A stretch of 64,000 bases of DNA, from positions 23,877,274-23,941,273 of the forward strand of contig OY986970.1 in NCBI GenBank assembly GCA_963920575.1, given 5' to 3'. The notes under the pieces are model-generated. The model saw only the letters and a program-made list of their open reading frames with translations. It made no database searches and had not been told where the DNA came from. Shown here in pieces: positions 11,870 to 24,481 of the stretch (position 1 is the stretch's first letter; each line of letters begins with the position of its first letter). The stretch is from Narthecium ossifragum. Its lineage: Eukaryota; Streptophyta; Magnoliopsida; Dioscoreales; Nartheciaceae. A program made the translations under genes and the position numbers.

Positions 11870-13811
11870 AATAAACGAGAGGTTATGATCTCTCATTATT
11901 CGATAACATGTGCTGATAACTCTATCCGGAGCCGCACCTTAGACATTCCAAAAGAAGAACCTCATTGGGCAACCTCCGGCTCAGTCGCCAGTTGCTCGTT
12001 TAGCGCAGAGACATAACGACGCTTCCGTTGAGTACCAACAATCGGTACAAGATCACCACCCATACTTCCGTTGGAGAGCTCCAAGCAGCCATCCTCCATC
12101 GTCGGAGAAGACAAGGAAGGTGGTTGTCAAAACTAAAGACCATCTCCATCTTTTGAACACATCTAAGATGAAGCTTATCGAGCTCGGCCTCATCTAAGTC
12201 AAGGACCGAACGTGGAGGCTTCCTTGGAACCAAAATTGGATCAGCGACCTTTTTAACGGACTGTGCAGTGAACCCTTCCCAGGCTTTTGATTCATAAGAA
12301 TACTAACTCCTTGGCCCTGAATTGAGCCAGTTTTTGCATTAAGAGCATCAACAAAACCCGAAGGCCCACCTCAAACAACAGAAAGCCCATCAACGAAATC
12401 CAAATCCGGCCCACTAGCATGAGTAGCTAAGGCGGTTAGAAGATTCTTAAGCCCCTACATGTGGCTGACAATCCTTCCCCGAGCTAACCGAATTGACGCC
12501 AGCTATAAATTTGAATACCTCCTTTTTACCCTTACCACCATCAACAACCACCTCTTTTGTCTTCAACCATACCTTGGTTGGTACCGCCAAACCTCCACCT
12601 CTACTACGATTAACACCTCCCCCATCACCACTCCTTCCTAACAGCCTCTGATGGTCCCCCGCCATGTGGCTTCTCCTGGTAGCCCCTCCTATCACTGTCC
12701 CATAATGGGTGTGGACCCTGTGGCCAGCCTACCATCCCTACCACCTCAACCTCCATGCCAACTATGCCGGACCACATGCCAGCTCTCAGCCGCAGCAACG
12801 ATCACTGCCTGCGAGGCAAGATCCACCACCTGTGGCGCCGGTTTCACCACCTCTTGCATCTTCTCCACCGATTTAGGCGCCATCTCACCAGTCGACATAG
12901 CAGCATCCCCCATATCCTCCATCATCACTGTATCACTCCCATCACCTTCCCCTACTCCTCCATGGCTACCACACCAAATCACCTGAAACCACCGGTACCG
13001 GGACCTTCAGCTGAATAGCCTCCTTCTTGTTTTTACATGAACCTTCTCTATGCCCAATATTAGCATAAATCGGACAGATGAGCACATCTTCATACAGAAA
13101 AGGAACAAATCGAGCACCCTTCCTTGTACGCACAGTAACCCCAAGCTTCATTCTACAATTCAAGTCCGACTCCACACATGCCCAAACGTAGTAACCTCTG
13201 ATAGCATCAGAAGTAATCATGTCGATCTCCAATCGTAGGCTGATCGAGGCAACAATCCTCATGATCGCCTCTTGTTCGAAAAGCTCCATCAAGATCCTCG
13301 GTATCCTCACCCAAACACAAGGCGGAGTGAAATCCTCCAGCTACGGGCAAAAGTCCTTAAGCCACCGTAGAAGAAATAAAGACCAACCATTAACAAACCA
13401 AAGACCAGTAAGAACATAATGGAGATCTTCGGGACTATCAAACTTAAAAATGAAAATCCCACCTACTAGATCGGCGACATGGAAGTTTCCAGTTGTCCGT
13501 CACATGCAAGAGAGGTGATACTTCAAGGTATCAAGATGTACTCTGCCTCCCATGAAGCGCACAAACAAGGAATTCTCCCGGCGTTTACAGCATTGATCCA
13601 AGAGATCATCATCCAAGAAAACCTCATCAGCATACAACGGACCAATCTGAGCAGCTTCCTCGACAGTGACTCGGCCGGATCTGGGCCTTAGCTAGCAGCA
13701 ATAACAATGGCATAGGGTAAGCCCCCACCTCCAACCTTCCGACCATCACTAGACCCAGACCTAGAACCCCTGCTGCCTTGGGTCTCCTTCCTACCAGAAG
13801 GCACCCCATTG
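11870..13811 (-). pseudogene. LINE ORF1-type relic (DUF4283 / zinc-knuckle protein)
   Basis: Minus-strand fragments in several frames. The clearest (13310-12966) reads like the plant LINE ORF1 zinc-knuckle region: an FVPFLYEDVLICPIYANIGH-like stretch followed by REGSC, with the second Cys of the knuckle replaced by Tyr. Downstream fragments (12695-12447, with AVPTKVW; 12233-12000) look like the low-complexity C-terminus. No endonuclease or RT domain was recognised. The hAT element at 13820 inserted into its 5' part. Confidence 0.55.
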
Positions 13812-14586
13812 GAACCCACCAGGGGCGGATTTATGAGTGGGATGCACTGGACTGTAGCCCGGGCAGCCCAGATGAAAATTCTAAAAGGCCTATAAATTTA
13901 GCCCATTTAAATTTAATATAAATACATTTAGCCCACCTGCTAAGCCCACCAGTCCATCCCACCTGCCCAGCTACCAGGGCAACCCACCTGCCCAACCCAG
14001 TCATGCAAAGAAGTCAAAATTAAATTGAACATGCATGCTTACATCATCCTATTCATAGGAACTCTAATTTGCTTCCTGATGCCTGCGGGGTCCAGCGGGT
14101 AGCCTGCTAGGTCTTAGGGGGCAGGGCGGCTGAGGTATTGGGCGGCTAAAGGAAATCATTGATTTGGGTAGCTGTCGGCTGAGGTATTATATATAAATCC
14201 CTAATTTTTATTTCTCTTTATCTCAACTCCTTTTCTCAAATTAAATCCCTAATTTTGGATTCATTGAAATTTTGAAGATCACTGTCACATCTCTTCCATG
14301 ATGCCATCAGTTCCATTTAAGGGATAGGGGAAGGTTTGATCTCTTCCTCGTCGAAAGAAAGGTAAAATCATTTTTTGTATTTCTCTATTTGTGTTTTGGT
14401 GATTTTTACATATTTTTGGAGGCTGGCGGATTGATTTTGTGCATTTTAATGATGGAATTGAATGTCTGTTTTGGCAATTGCTTGTTTCTTGCTTTGTGGC
14501 ATATGAATAAAAGTATTGATTGGTTTGGGTTGCTATATAGCTGAATTTCCATATAAATTATACAGGATTTTGGGTTGTTAATTGTG

Positions 14587-17051
14587 ATGGCAGACCAAGA
14601 AAGAAAGAGAAAAAAAGACACTTTTGTCGTTCTTTAAACAAAGAGATGATACATTCACAAGTGATACACCTTCACCATCGGTTGTGAGCAACTCAAATAT
14701 TGATGAATCTTCTCCTCCTCCAATTGCTAGTGAGTCTCTTGAACGCGATCCTAGTTTGCGTATCCCGATATGGAAACATCCTCATACTGTCCGTGATGAA
14801 ATCAGACGAGCTTATATCAAATTGGGGCCATATCATCCCAAATTACATGAGTACCCACGGACTGAATTTGGACGACAATATCATCGATTTCAACACTCTT
14901 GGTTCAGCCAATTTCCTTGGTTAGAGTACTCTCCTTCTAAAGATGCAACATTTTGTTTCCCATGCTTTCTTTTTGAAAAAAATACATCTGCACAACCCAC
15001 ATTTACTTTTGATGGATTTAAAAGCTGGAAAAGAGTTAATAATGGGGCAAAATGTGCACTTTTGACCTATATGGGAGGCCCTACTTCTCCACACAATAAT
15101 GCCGTAAAGGCTGTTGATGACGTAATGAATGTCACACGACATATTGACAAAGTTATCAATGCTAAAACTTCTGAAGAGATAAAGAAGAATAGATTGCGCC
15201 TAATGGCAACAATTGAGAGTGTGCGATAGCTAAGCTTGCAAGCTTGTGGATTACGAGGCCATGATGAATCATCAGATTCTCGCAATAGGGGTAATCTCAA
15301 TGAGATGATAAGGCTTATGGCAGGATTGAATGTTAACATTGCAGATGTTGTCTTGGAAAATGCTCCAAAAAATGCAATGTATATATCACCAATGATTCAG
15401 AAAGATATTTTACAGATTCTCTCAACCAAAGTGCGGAACACAATTCGTGATGAGTTGGGCAATGCTAAGTTCTGCATTCTAGTTGATGAAGCGAAAGATG
15501 CATCTAATAAAGAGCAAATGACTATAGTGCTTAGATTTGTTGATACTCATGGTACCATACGTGAGCGTTTCTTTGACATTGTGCATGTTTCAAATACATC
15601 ATCATCAACACTTGATAAAGAAATATATGATGTTTTGACACGATATAATTTGCATATTCACAATATGCGAGGTCAAGGGTATGATGGCGCGAGCAATATG
15701 CATGGTGCATGGAATGGTTTGCAGGCTTTGTTTCTTAGAGATTGTCCATATGCCTATTATGTGCATTGCTTTGCCCATCGATTGCAACTAGCATTAGTTG
15801 GGGCTGCAGAGAAGGAGCAGACAATTTGGCTTTTCTTTTCAAAGCTGACTACTATTGTGAATCTTATGAATTCTTCTTCAAAGCGTCATTCCGAGTTACA
15901 GACTGCTCAAAGCATTGAGATTGCTCGTTCTCTGTCTAGTGGAGAACGCGAGACTGGTAGAGGGGTTAATTAGGTTGGTACATTGCAACGAGCTGGAACT
16001 ATTTGATTCTATTTGCGGTATAGTTGATATGTACAGTGCAACAATTAAAGTGGTTGAAGGCATTATGGATGATGGTTCCTCTAACTCTATACGTGGGGAA
16101 GCTGCAGGTTCTTTAATGGTAATGAAGTCATTTGATTTCTTATTTATCTTACACTTGATGCATAAGATTATGAAGATTACAAATTTACTTTGTCGGGCCT
16201 TGCAACAAAAATCACTTGACATCTTAAATGCAATGGATCTAGTCTCTACTATAAAAGCATTGCTTCAAGAGTTCAGAGATGATGGCTTCGGTGTTATCCT
16301 TCAACATGTCATATCAGTTTGTGGGAATTATGACATTGATGTACCTGATATGAGTGCTTGTTATAAACAAGTCAATCGTTCTTGCCAGCAAAAAGATCCT
16401 ATATCAGTTCAGCATCATTATCATTATGATATATTTAATGCTGTAATTGATTTTTAGTTGGAAGAATTAAACACTAGATTCAATGACAATGAAGTTGAAC
16501 TTCTAAGGCTAAGCTCTGCTTTGGAACCAAAGGACAACTTCAAATTGTTCAACATTGATCAAATTTGTAGTTTAGTGGAGAAATTTTACCCTGCTTATTT
16601 TACTGGACAAGACATGTACCATTTGAGATGCCAGCTTGAACATTATAAGCTCGATGTGTTTTCTCATGCAAAGTTTCAGAATTTGTCCACCATTTCCGAA
16701 TTATGTCAACAACTAGTTGAGACAAACAAGTCACAACATTACAATATGATTGATAGGTTAATTCGCCTTTTGTTAACTCTGCCTGTCTCCACATCAACTA
16801 CAGAGCGAGCATTTTCAGCTATGAAGCTTGTTAAGACTGTTATTCACAATAAAATGGACGATGATTTTTTGAGAGATTCTATAACTATCTACATCGAGAG
16901 AGAGCTTGCTCAAGATATTGACACAGATGAGATAATTGATGAATTCTATGCTCAAAGAATTGTCGGGCACAACTTCGATAATGTGAGTTTACGCATGTTA
17001 ATTTATTCACATTTGTTTACTCGTTTATCAAAATTTTTGCTAGGTATATGA
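14587..17051 (+). pseudogene. hAT-1 transposase (TTF zinc finger, DUF4371, hAT C-terminal)
   Basis: ATG at 14587 (MADQERKRKK) opens the protein, but an extra A in the A-tract near 14612 shifts the frame relative to hAT-2. Domains in order: TTF-type zinc finger (HSWFSQFPWLEYS, ATFCFPCFLF, about 14890-14980); DUF4371/RNase-H-like core (CILVDEAKDASNKEQM, then MRGQGYDGASNM near 15670 and CFAHRLQLALV near 15770); hAT dimerisation domain (STSTTERAFSAMK, 16788-16830). In-frame TAG codons at 15227, about 15971 and 16455 correspond to TGG, CAG and CAG in hAT-2, all C:G to T:A changes. A deletion of about 20 bp near 16000 adds another shift. Confidence 0.9.
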
Positions 17052-17320
17052 TTGGAACCATGTTTGCCACCTTGATTTATTTCATGAAACTAGTTAGTTC
17101 TTAAAATTTCACAATTATTCTTACTAGATGATTAAAATGGATCCTGAAAAGCAAAATAGAGATTTGTCGTTTATCAAATAGTGATTTATTTGACATAAAT
17201 AAGTATTTGATTCTTGCAGGACACTCATGGGTTCAAGGCTTCAAGTTAATATCGTGGCTCCTGATAGCCCCTTGATTTTGTTATTTTGTCTCTCTTAAAA
17301 GCAATTTTCTACAACATACA

Positions 17321-18792
17321 AGTTTAATTACGCTTTTGGTACCTGTAAAATTTTGGATATACCACTTTAGTACCTATACTTTGATAATTACATTTTTAGT
17401 ACCTATATTTAATGTATATAACATATTTAGTACCTACCGTTAGACGCCGTTATTAAGACTTGACGGCAATCCGCTCACGTGATATCACGTAAGCGGTTTT
17501 CAGTCAATTTTGACTGGTTTTCAGTCAATTTTGATTGATTGGTTTGGCCACACATCATCATCTCCTCCCTCCTCCCTCCTCCCTCCTCCCTCTCTCTTCC
17601 GTGCTCTGTCTCTCTCTCTCTCTCTCCATCTCTCCTCTCTCTCCTCTCTGTCTCCCTCTCCCCTTGCCGGATCTCTTCTCTCTCTCCTCCCTCTCTCTTC
17701 CGCGCTCTCTCTCCTCCCTCTCTTCCGCGCTCTCTATCTGTGTCGTCTATCTCTGTCTCTCCATCTCTCCTCTATCCTCTCTGTCTCAACCTCCCCTCCC
17801 TGTCTCTCCATCTCTCCATCTCTCCTCTCTTTCTGTCTCTCCCTCCCCTGTTGGTAGCTCTCAAGAAGCTCAGCAACGGCTTCAGCACCGCCGTGTCATA
17901 GCCATTGGCGAGGCGGACGGCGTGGACCATGCCATCGATGTCGAAGAAGTGGTGCCCGGCTGCCAGCTTGAAGAGCGGATTCCCGTCGTTGCGGACGTAC
18001 ACCCCATTAATGAAGGGCGGGATGCGGCTGCTCACGGGGAGGCGATGGCATGACGATTTCTTCTCCACAGGGGAGAGTTGCCGGCTATCTGGACGGCGGG
18101 GTCGGTGGTCTTCGGTAGTGGGTGCAGCCTCTCCAGCAAGTTGATAATGAAGGCGTCCTCCACGACATCGAGAGTAGTCATCGCTGCGCACTGGAAGATG
18201 TTCCAATCCGGCTCAGAGCCTTGCGGCTTGCTCTGCTTCTTCTTGCAAGGCGACCGACGGCCATGCTCTGCTTCTTCTTGCAGAGCTCTGCGGCTTGCTC
18301 CAATTTTGATGATGACGACAATGAGGATGAGGAGAAGAAGGTGAAGGATGATAAGGGCAGCGATGAGGAGAAGAAGGCGAAGGAGGATAAGACCTAGCGA
18401 GGTCGACTCCTCCGACGAGCTCCTCGTCGCCGCCGTCGACGGAATTCCCACCCCGCCTTCTTCTCTGATTGGGCGAGGAAGAGAAGGGACTGGCATGCCT
18501 CCTCTCGCTCATGAGTGGCGGCGTCAAGGAGCCGGGGGAGGTGGAGGGCACGGGCCTCCCCGTCGCGCAGCTCCTCCTGCGTCGCGGCCACGGCGCGCGT
18601 TGACTTTAGCTCCAGCGCCACGCACAGTCACGTGCATTAATTTATTTGCCATTTAAAAAAATGACGCCGTTAGATGGTCGGACCAAACCGAAGCGGTTTT
18701 AATAGTATAGGTACTAAAAACGTAATTATCAAAGTATAGGTACTAAAGTGGTATATCCAAAATTTTACAGGTACCAAAAGCGTAATTAAGCC
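17321..18792. mobile_element. gene-capturing Mutator-like element (Pack-MULE-1) inside hAT-1
   Basis: Long terminal inverted repeats, identical for more than 65 bp after the first few bases: left end TTAATTACGCTTTTGGTACC, right end its reverse complement finishing AATTAAGCC at 18792. No transposase is present. The hAT-2 copy lacks this insertion (53475-53500), giving an empty-site comparison. A 9-bp TSD is not visible; the right flank seems to have lost about a dozen bases. The TIR family is shared with 56442-57912. The interior carries a pyrimidine-rich tract (17560-17850) and a captured NCED fragment. Confidence 0.88.
17860..18200 (-). pseudogene. NCED (fragment): captured fragment of a 9-cis-epoxycarotenoid dioxygenase (NCED)
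   Basis: The minus strand reads [34 protein letters not shown], then in a second frame [19 protein letters not shown] and [20 protein letters not shown]. These are consecutive signature blocks of the N-terminal catalytic region of the NCED/CCD family (abscisic-acid precursor cleavage). A frameshift separates the two blocks (about 18040-18080). There is no start, no C-terminal two thirds, and the fragment lies inside MULE ends, so this is a transposon-borne copy, not a gene. Confidence 0.85.
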
Positions 18793-19126
18793 TAAAAAAA
18801 TGACCCTAAAAGGTTAGTAGTTGCATAATTGAGAAATTAGACCCCACTTGTAAATTTTTGTTTTCAGAATTATTTTATGAATTATTTTACTGTTCAGAAA
18901 AAAAATGTGTTCTAAATATTGAGAACACTACTTGAGCATTTACTGTTTAGATATAGTCTCTTGTTCTTGTGTAGAGTAACAGTAACTGAAACATAGGAGT
19001 AGGCTTTTTGAAATCCATTAGAGATATTACATTAAAATATGAGCTTATTATTGGTATAGTTTCCATCAAACAAGTCATTAGGATAGTGTTAGTCTGAGCG
19101 GACTTTGAATCCTGGATCCGCCCATG

Positions 19127-20241
19127 TAACCCACACCCTTCTCCACCACTTTTCCTTTATCCAGCGACATTAACGACGGTACCAATGCCATAAGCTGAAG
19201 CATCTAATTGAATATAGCATGCATAGACAATAGAAGACATGGTCACAGAGTTGCTTTGGTTGAGTGCGGTTTGCAGCGACAGGTCGGCTAGTCAATTTGT
19301 ATGGTGTGCCGATCCGGAATCGAGGGCCTACAACAGTAAAAGTTATTGCAGGTCTGTAATAATAAATCTCAACCATCAGATCATGTATGGTATGGTCGGA
19401 TGAAATCAAATTATTCCCTCTCCTAAATTTCTTCTTCTTTTCTCTCACCCACTTTTGCATTTTTTGATCTCAGCCGTCGATGTACAGTCGGACGGCTGAG
19501 ATTGTTATGGCGTGGCTACTAGAGGCCGCTACTTCTGATTATGCTTCAGCTAATTAATTTTGTTTCTGCTTTATTTTATGGTGTAAGGCTGTAAGCTGAC
19601 ACCATTAGCGCCGTTGGAGTTCAAACTTTTCAAAAGGAAAGGAAGAGGAAAGAAAAAGACGTGCAAGTGCCTTTCCTTTTCATGACTAGCTGTGCAAACT
19701 CTGAGTGGTCTCCACGTCCTCCTAATTATCTCGTGTAACCTCGTGTCTAATTATAACCGGTTGTTCTAACTATAAGTACACGTGTTACTACTTTTGTTTT
19801 TGTTATAATTTGGTAGTCTTATTTCATTGCCTCGGACTAGATCTCCCACATTCGTTAAAAATTATATAGGATTACTTTATGAAAAGTTACAAGCCATGAA
19901 ATTCCAATTCAAAAGAGTACACAAAAGTTCTCCAGAATTATTGAAGAATCACATTCATGGTTGGAGCATTCTTTGGACTTTTTACAAATCTATGTTTATT
20001 TCAACCCCAGCTTAAGGTGGGCAGATGATCTTTACAACCTTACTATAGAGCACCCGAACGACACCGTAAAAGGGGATTTAATCTCAAAACCTCACAAAGG
20101 AGGTTTCAAACATGTTAAGTGGTAATCACCTTACTTCTCATCTGCTGTTGAATCACAGGCATTTATGTTAAAAAGAAATGCCTATGATCCTTCAGTCGAT
20201 TTGTATACTTGAAAGGACATTGTAGTCTTCTAGTCGCTCAA
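19127..20241. other. intergenic region downstream of the AAA-ATPase
   Basis: No gene was recognised. A perfect 12-bp inverted repeat (ATCTCAGCCGTC at 19467-19478, GACGGCTGAGAT at 19491-19502, 12-nt loop) could be a small hairpin or a MITE end. The first bases after 19134 may belong to the LINE relic that hAT-1 entered. The rest includes the 3' flank of the minus-strand ATPase. Confidence 0.5.
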
Positions 20242-21754
20242 TCAAAAAGGATCTGCATCAATCACCCCTTCGGCTTCATTCTCTTTTTCTTGCGTTGCTT
20301 CATTGACGCATTCCCTATTGGCCTCACATTCGGCAGCTTTCTTTCTCTTTGCTTGGATGAAGTTGATGAGCCCTTTTAGAGCTTTCTCTGCATCTTCATC
20401 TCTCATAAGCGCCTCTGCAACCTCCGCCGGAGTCACCTCCACCTCCCTGATCAATTCTTCGATTTCCTCGAAAAGTGGATGATCATTGAGGTCGTGATAA
20501 TTGGAAGCCAATACCTTAAACGCATAGGGGCTGCAGTAGCCCATGTAGATGTGCATGTCCATCCGGCCTGGCCTTAGCAACGCTGCATCAAGCCGTTCCT
20601 TATAGTTGGTTGTGAAGATGATGATCCGCTCCTCCCCACAACTCGACCATAAGCCATCAAGAAAGTTGAGCAACCCTGAGAGTGTCACCTGAGACTCAAA
20701 CCACCAACGATGTAAGAACTCACCGTCAAACACCTTAGACATACAATAGAAAAAAAAAGAGTATAATGAGGACCTTGTCTTGTGGAGCTGTCTGTGGTCC
20801 TTGCTCAGCATTCCTGTTTTGCAAGTCCATTGAGCAATCGATGTCTTCGACTACAAGTATCGATTTATTTGCAGTTGCCAGCAGCAAATCCCGGAGTTCT
20901 GAATTCCAGGTCACTGCTGTTAGCTCGAGATCATAGATATCAAACTTGAGGTAGTTCGCCATAGCAGCGATCAAGCTGGATTTGCCAGTCCCAGGTGGAC
21001 CATATAACAGATACCCGCGCTTCCAAGCCTTTCCTATCTTTTGATAGTACTCCTTCCTCTTCAAGAACCTCGCCAAGTCATTCATCACCACCTCCTTGAG
21101 CTCTTCATCCATTGCCAGTGTATCAAACGTCGCAGGGTGGTGGAAGTTGATCGGCACCCAGCGCTCACACTCGTTCATGAAGATCCGAAGCGTCTTGGCT
21201 TCCTCTTTTATGGCCTTTGATCGATCCATAACATAAGGTAAGTATGTGTTGAAGGCCGTACCTTTGTGCTTCTTGTGAAAGGTGAGCTCAAATGACAGCG
21301 TCTCAGAGACCATGATCATATTCATGTTGTATCGGTCACTGGAGTCGTTGCGCTGCACCTCTTGGCATATCAATTGCCACCTGAACTCGATCCCATCAAA
21401 GATGTCGATCATCTCTTCACCAGGATCCAATGAAATCACCATTTGCTTGTCGTCGTCCTTTTTGCATGCCCTCAACCTCCTCACCGAAGGAGACACTCTA
21501 GTGCTCAAATAGTTCCGCGCAGCATCAAAGATTTGGTTGGCTGTCAAACCCTCCTTCTCTGGAATAACCACAGTGACCTCTGAAGACAGGCGGGCACGCA
21601 GAATTTCAATACCTGAGTAGAAGGATTCCCGAATTTCATGCGGGACAAATTCGTTAATGACGGTTCGTGCCACCATCATCGAGGCTGCGACTGACGCAGC
21701 CGTAGTGAGGAGCTTCTGTGCAGTGGCCATGGCTTTCTTGTTGTCCAGAGCCAT
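20242..21754 (-). CDS. AATP1/BCS1-like AAA-ATPase, two exons, intact
   Basis: Exon 1 is 21754-20774 and exon 2 is 20688-20242; the 85-bp GT-AG intron (20773-20689) lies between Lys and Val codons in phase 0. The product is 475 residues, close to the 480-500 typical of plant AATP1-type ATPases. I chose MALDNKK (21754) rather than the in-frame Met 33 codons upstream, because the upstream part overlaps the TATA-box region. Features: N-terminal membrane-anchor region (TTAASVAASMMVARTV), the AAA-associated N domain (to about residue 220), Walker A GPPGTGKS (252-259), Walker B ILVVEDID (299-306), then FTTN and LLRPGRMDMHI with the arginine motif. Such proteins are ER- or mitochondria-associated and often stress- or pathogen-induced; that role is inferred from family. 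A disrupted paralogue lies upstream. Confidence 0.93.
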
Positions 21755-21836
21755 GGGAAACACCAGAGCTTGAAGGAGAGAGTTAAGAAAGAATATGATG
21801 ACCTGGATGGTCCTTAATTGGACTAGTTGCAGAGGG

Positions 21837-21842
21837 TTTATA
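21837..21842 (-). promoter_or_regulatory. candidate TATA box of the AAA-ATPase
   Basis: TATAAA on the minus strand, 83 bp upstream of the chosen ATG, in CCTATAAACCC context. Position and sequence fit a plant core promoter. It also supports the downstream start codon. Confidence 0.55.
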
Positions 21843-21859
21843 GGGGGAGGCACTTATGA

Positions 21860-22789
21860 ATTGGCGTAGGAGATGGATGGTTTTATACTGCAGGATGGAA
21901 GACCATTCCTCCACACCTCTAAACTTTATGAAAGCATGTGAAGAATGAGTCATAAAAAGTCTGCATTCCAACACTATGAGGTTTCTTGCTCCTAAAACTT
22001 CCTAGAAAAACCTGTGAGCTTCCAGAAAGGCCACTTGGTCTTCCTTGAATAATAGGGAAAACATTAGGTAGCCATGTGACTTGAAGTACAAGAATCCGAT
22101 TAGGAGGATTAAAATAGTTTGGGCCAAATCATCAGGGCCCACCAGATCAATAGAATATGAGTGCTAAAAGCCAAAAATCTCAGTCAACTTTGTACAATTA
22201 AAACTTTAATTCAGACTTACACAGTCATGCATCTTGGCATAATTGCTACATGTGAACTGGAAAAATGCAAGAATCAAGTTAACAAACATCTAATCTCGTC
22301 AAAATAGTATTTCTGATCATAGTCCTATGATGGTAACACTCCACAATAGCAAACAAAGATTTCACTGACTAGGACTAATAGTTTCAGTGAAAGAAGGACA
22401 AGCCATAATATCTATCTAGAAGGCCATGTTGTATGTAGAAAGATCCCCCTTTAATGTTCCACAACTTAAAAAGCTAAAGCTCATGAGTAAAGAAGCAAAC
22501 TTAGTAAACAATTTTTAACCTGTATAAACTAAGAGATTAAAAACTCTTTGTTAGTTTCCACTGGCTTAATACCATCACAACCTTTCAAAAAACCAGTTTC
22601 TTTCATACTTGAATAAATTGCATGGACCTATATGTTAATCCAGCCAGCAATTCAACACCAAAAGAAAACATTATCCTGCTAAATGCTCTTAATTCAAAGT
22701 TAAATGTGCATAATAAAGCTGGATATTAAAGTACCTGTTGCCAATGAAGACAAGATTCAGAAAGAGTCAAAGGATCCAGGAAGATATTG
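21860..22789. other. upstream spacer of the AAA-ATPase, part of a duplicated block
   Basis: No ORF of note. Short blocks (22380-22400, 22437-22490) match 54510-54625 upstream of the dead ATPase copy, for example ACTAATAGTTTCA and TTCCACAA(C/T)TT followed by an AAGCT(A/G)AAGCT-type block. This is evidence that the ATPase and its upstream neighbourhood were duplicated together. Confidence 0.6.
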
Positions 22790-22990
22790 TTGGCCGGCCG
22801 CCGGTTGGTGTCTTTTTGGCATTCCATCAAACATCTTCGCCGCTTAGTATAGATCTCGACCAAGGCCGTGCCCATACCCGTGAGCGTCAGTCAGGGGCTG
22901 GGGAACCAACATTCAACAACCGCATAATGCTGAATCCACCGCCCGTGGCGGAGCCCTCCTCCGGTCTGCTCTCCTTCGCTCCGCCGTCTC
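22790..22990 (-). pseudogene. degenerate PPR gene fragment
   Basis: Matches part of the intact PPR gene at about 55550-55690, same strand. Matching blocks are CATTCCATCAAACATCTT (CATTCCGTCGAACACTTT in the gene), CTCGACCAAGGCCGTGCC, GAGCGTCAG and CCACCGCCCGTGG. Minus-strand readings such as GTALVEIYTKRR echo GTGLVAMYAKCGR. Small deletions and stops abolish coding. Its place upstream of the intact ATPase mirrors the intact PPR upstream of the dead ATPase. Confidence 0.7.
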
Positions 22991-23516
22991 CGCTCTGCCA
23001 GCCAGGCCCTCCGATTCCATCGCAACTTTGCTCTTTTGGACTGGCTGAATGGATTTGCCAAATTCCGGGTTGGGTCGAGTTGGGTAAATGCCCGATCTGA
23101 CTCGATCCATTTTAAGGTTGGCCTGAAAATTAGTGATGGCCAGGTTTAATGAGTAAAAAAAAAAATTTACTAGCTAGGTAAATTGGTAGTATCATAGTAT
23201 GTTTTAAACTAATTAAGATAAAAATTTCTTCCATGGGATCGAGTTGGCATTATTTGCTGGTCTACATAATCGGGAATTCGCAATATAGCTTTAAGAAAGG
23301 GGTATTTGTAAGAAACAAATCATGTTTCTTTTTTTTCCTTCAACCAATCAAACAAAAAAAAATTTTAGTGATCTCATCATGTGCTGCTGCAACATAGACA
23401 ATCATGAGAAAAGAAATGCCAAACTCGTTAAGTTGTACTCCATTCTGACCATCACATAGGATATGATCGTTCACTCCTCTTCATCCTGTTTTATCTTTAT
23501 TTTGCTTGGCCACTAA
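22991..23516. other. AT-rich intergenic DNA
   Basis: Nothing recognised beyond a GC-rich tail of the PPR relic (to about 23110) and homopolymer A/T runs. It ends at the TSD of the next element. Confidence 0.5.
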
Positions 23517-24480
23517 GAGCATTCACATCAGCTCTTCCTAACAGATTCTCTAAAATGCAGTAAAAAAAGTCATTTTTTTAGTTTACAGATTCTCTATCTA
23601 ACAACACTCTGTATCAGATAATCTAAACCATTCTCTATCAGACTTAAATATTAATATCTTCATTCTTTCTTTATGTTTTCTATTTCTTATCCATTGGTCA
23701 TATCATACGTTGATAAATATATTTGACAACAATAGTAACCTATTGCATTAATTATATAATAGTAATATATTCATACTTTCATTATTTCTCTAGACTACAG
23801 TAAAAAAAGTCATTTTTCTAATTTACTGATTCTTGATCCAACAACACTTCCCATCAGATACTCTCAACCATTTTCTATACCACTTAAATATTCATACTTT
23901 CATTATTTCTTTATATATTTTATTTATTATTTATTGGTCATATTATATTCATAAATATATTTGAGAATAGTCATATATTCAAATAACTATATAATAGTAA
24001 TATATATTAAATAAAAATTTGGAAATTTTAATGTATTATTATTTCTTATTCCTTGGAGAATATGGGTTTGGAGAAGAGATAAAATGATAAATGCCTTTTG
24101 AGAATCTTTTTTGAAAAGTAAAAAAGTCATATTTTATTATTAAATAACTCTAGAATAGTAATTTTTTATTACTTGAAATTATTAGAATATGAAAATCATA
24201 ATATCTTATTATTTCTTATTCATTAGATAATATGAGTTTGGATAAAAGATAAAATAGATTTGGGTAAAGGATTAGAAAATGCCAAAAGTTAATATTATAT
24301 GATTAAATAATGGATACAGTTGCTACAGTGATACTCTAGATTTAGAGTATCACTGTAGCAATTTCTAGTTTAGAGTATTGCTTACAAGAGCTGATGCAGT
24401 CCATCTTTTAACCAAACAAATACTGTAGCGACTCTATTTTAGAGTATTTGAGTGTTTTGCAGTATCTGACGTGGATGCTC
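23517..24480. mobile_element. non-autonomous PIF/Harbinger-like element
   Basis: The left end GAGCATTCACATCAG and right end CTGACGTGGATGCTC are imperfect inverted repeats flanked by TAA on both sides (23514-23516 and 24481-24483), the TSD expected of PIF/Harbinger. The 964-bp AT-rich interior has no coding capacity and contains two diverged copies of a block of about 230 bp (from about 23570 and about 23800), each starting near CAGTAAAAAAAGTCATTTTT. The right end abuts the ATPase relic. Confidence 0.75.
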
Positions 24481-24481
24481 T

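Larger units (their letters stand above)
13820..19126 (+). mobile_element. complete hAT transposon (hAT-1) with ZMYM1-like transposase
   Basis: The left end CAGGGGCGGAT (13820-13830) pairs with the right end ATCCGCCCATG (19116-19126) as imperfect terminal inverted repeats. Flanking 8-bp sequences GAACCCAC (13812-13819) and TAACCCAC (19127-19134) match at 7 of 8, the TSD length expected of hAT. The interior encodes a TTF-type zinc-finger / DUF4371 / hAT-dimerisation transposase, now broken. A MULE (17321-18792) is nested in its 3' part. A second, more damaged relative (hAT-2) occupies 29659-53809. Confidence 0.92.

Noticed and set aside
17510..18053. Leu/Ser-rich ORFs over the CT-rich tract
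   Set aside because: They translate a CTCTCTCC-type repeat in several frames at once; no real protein.
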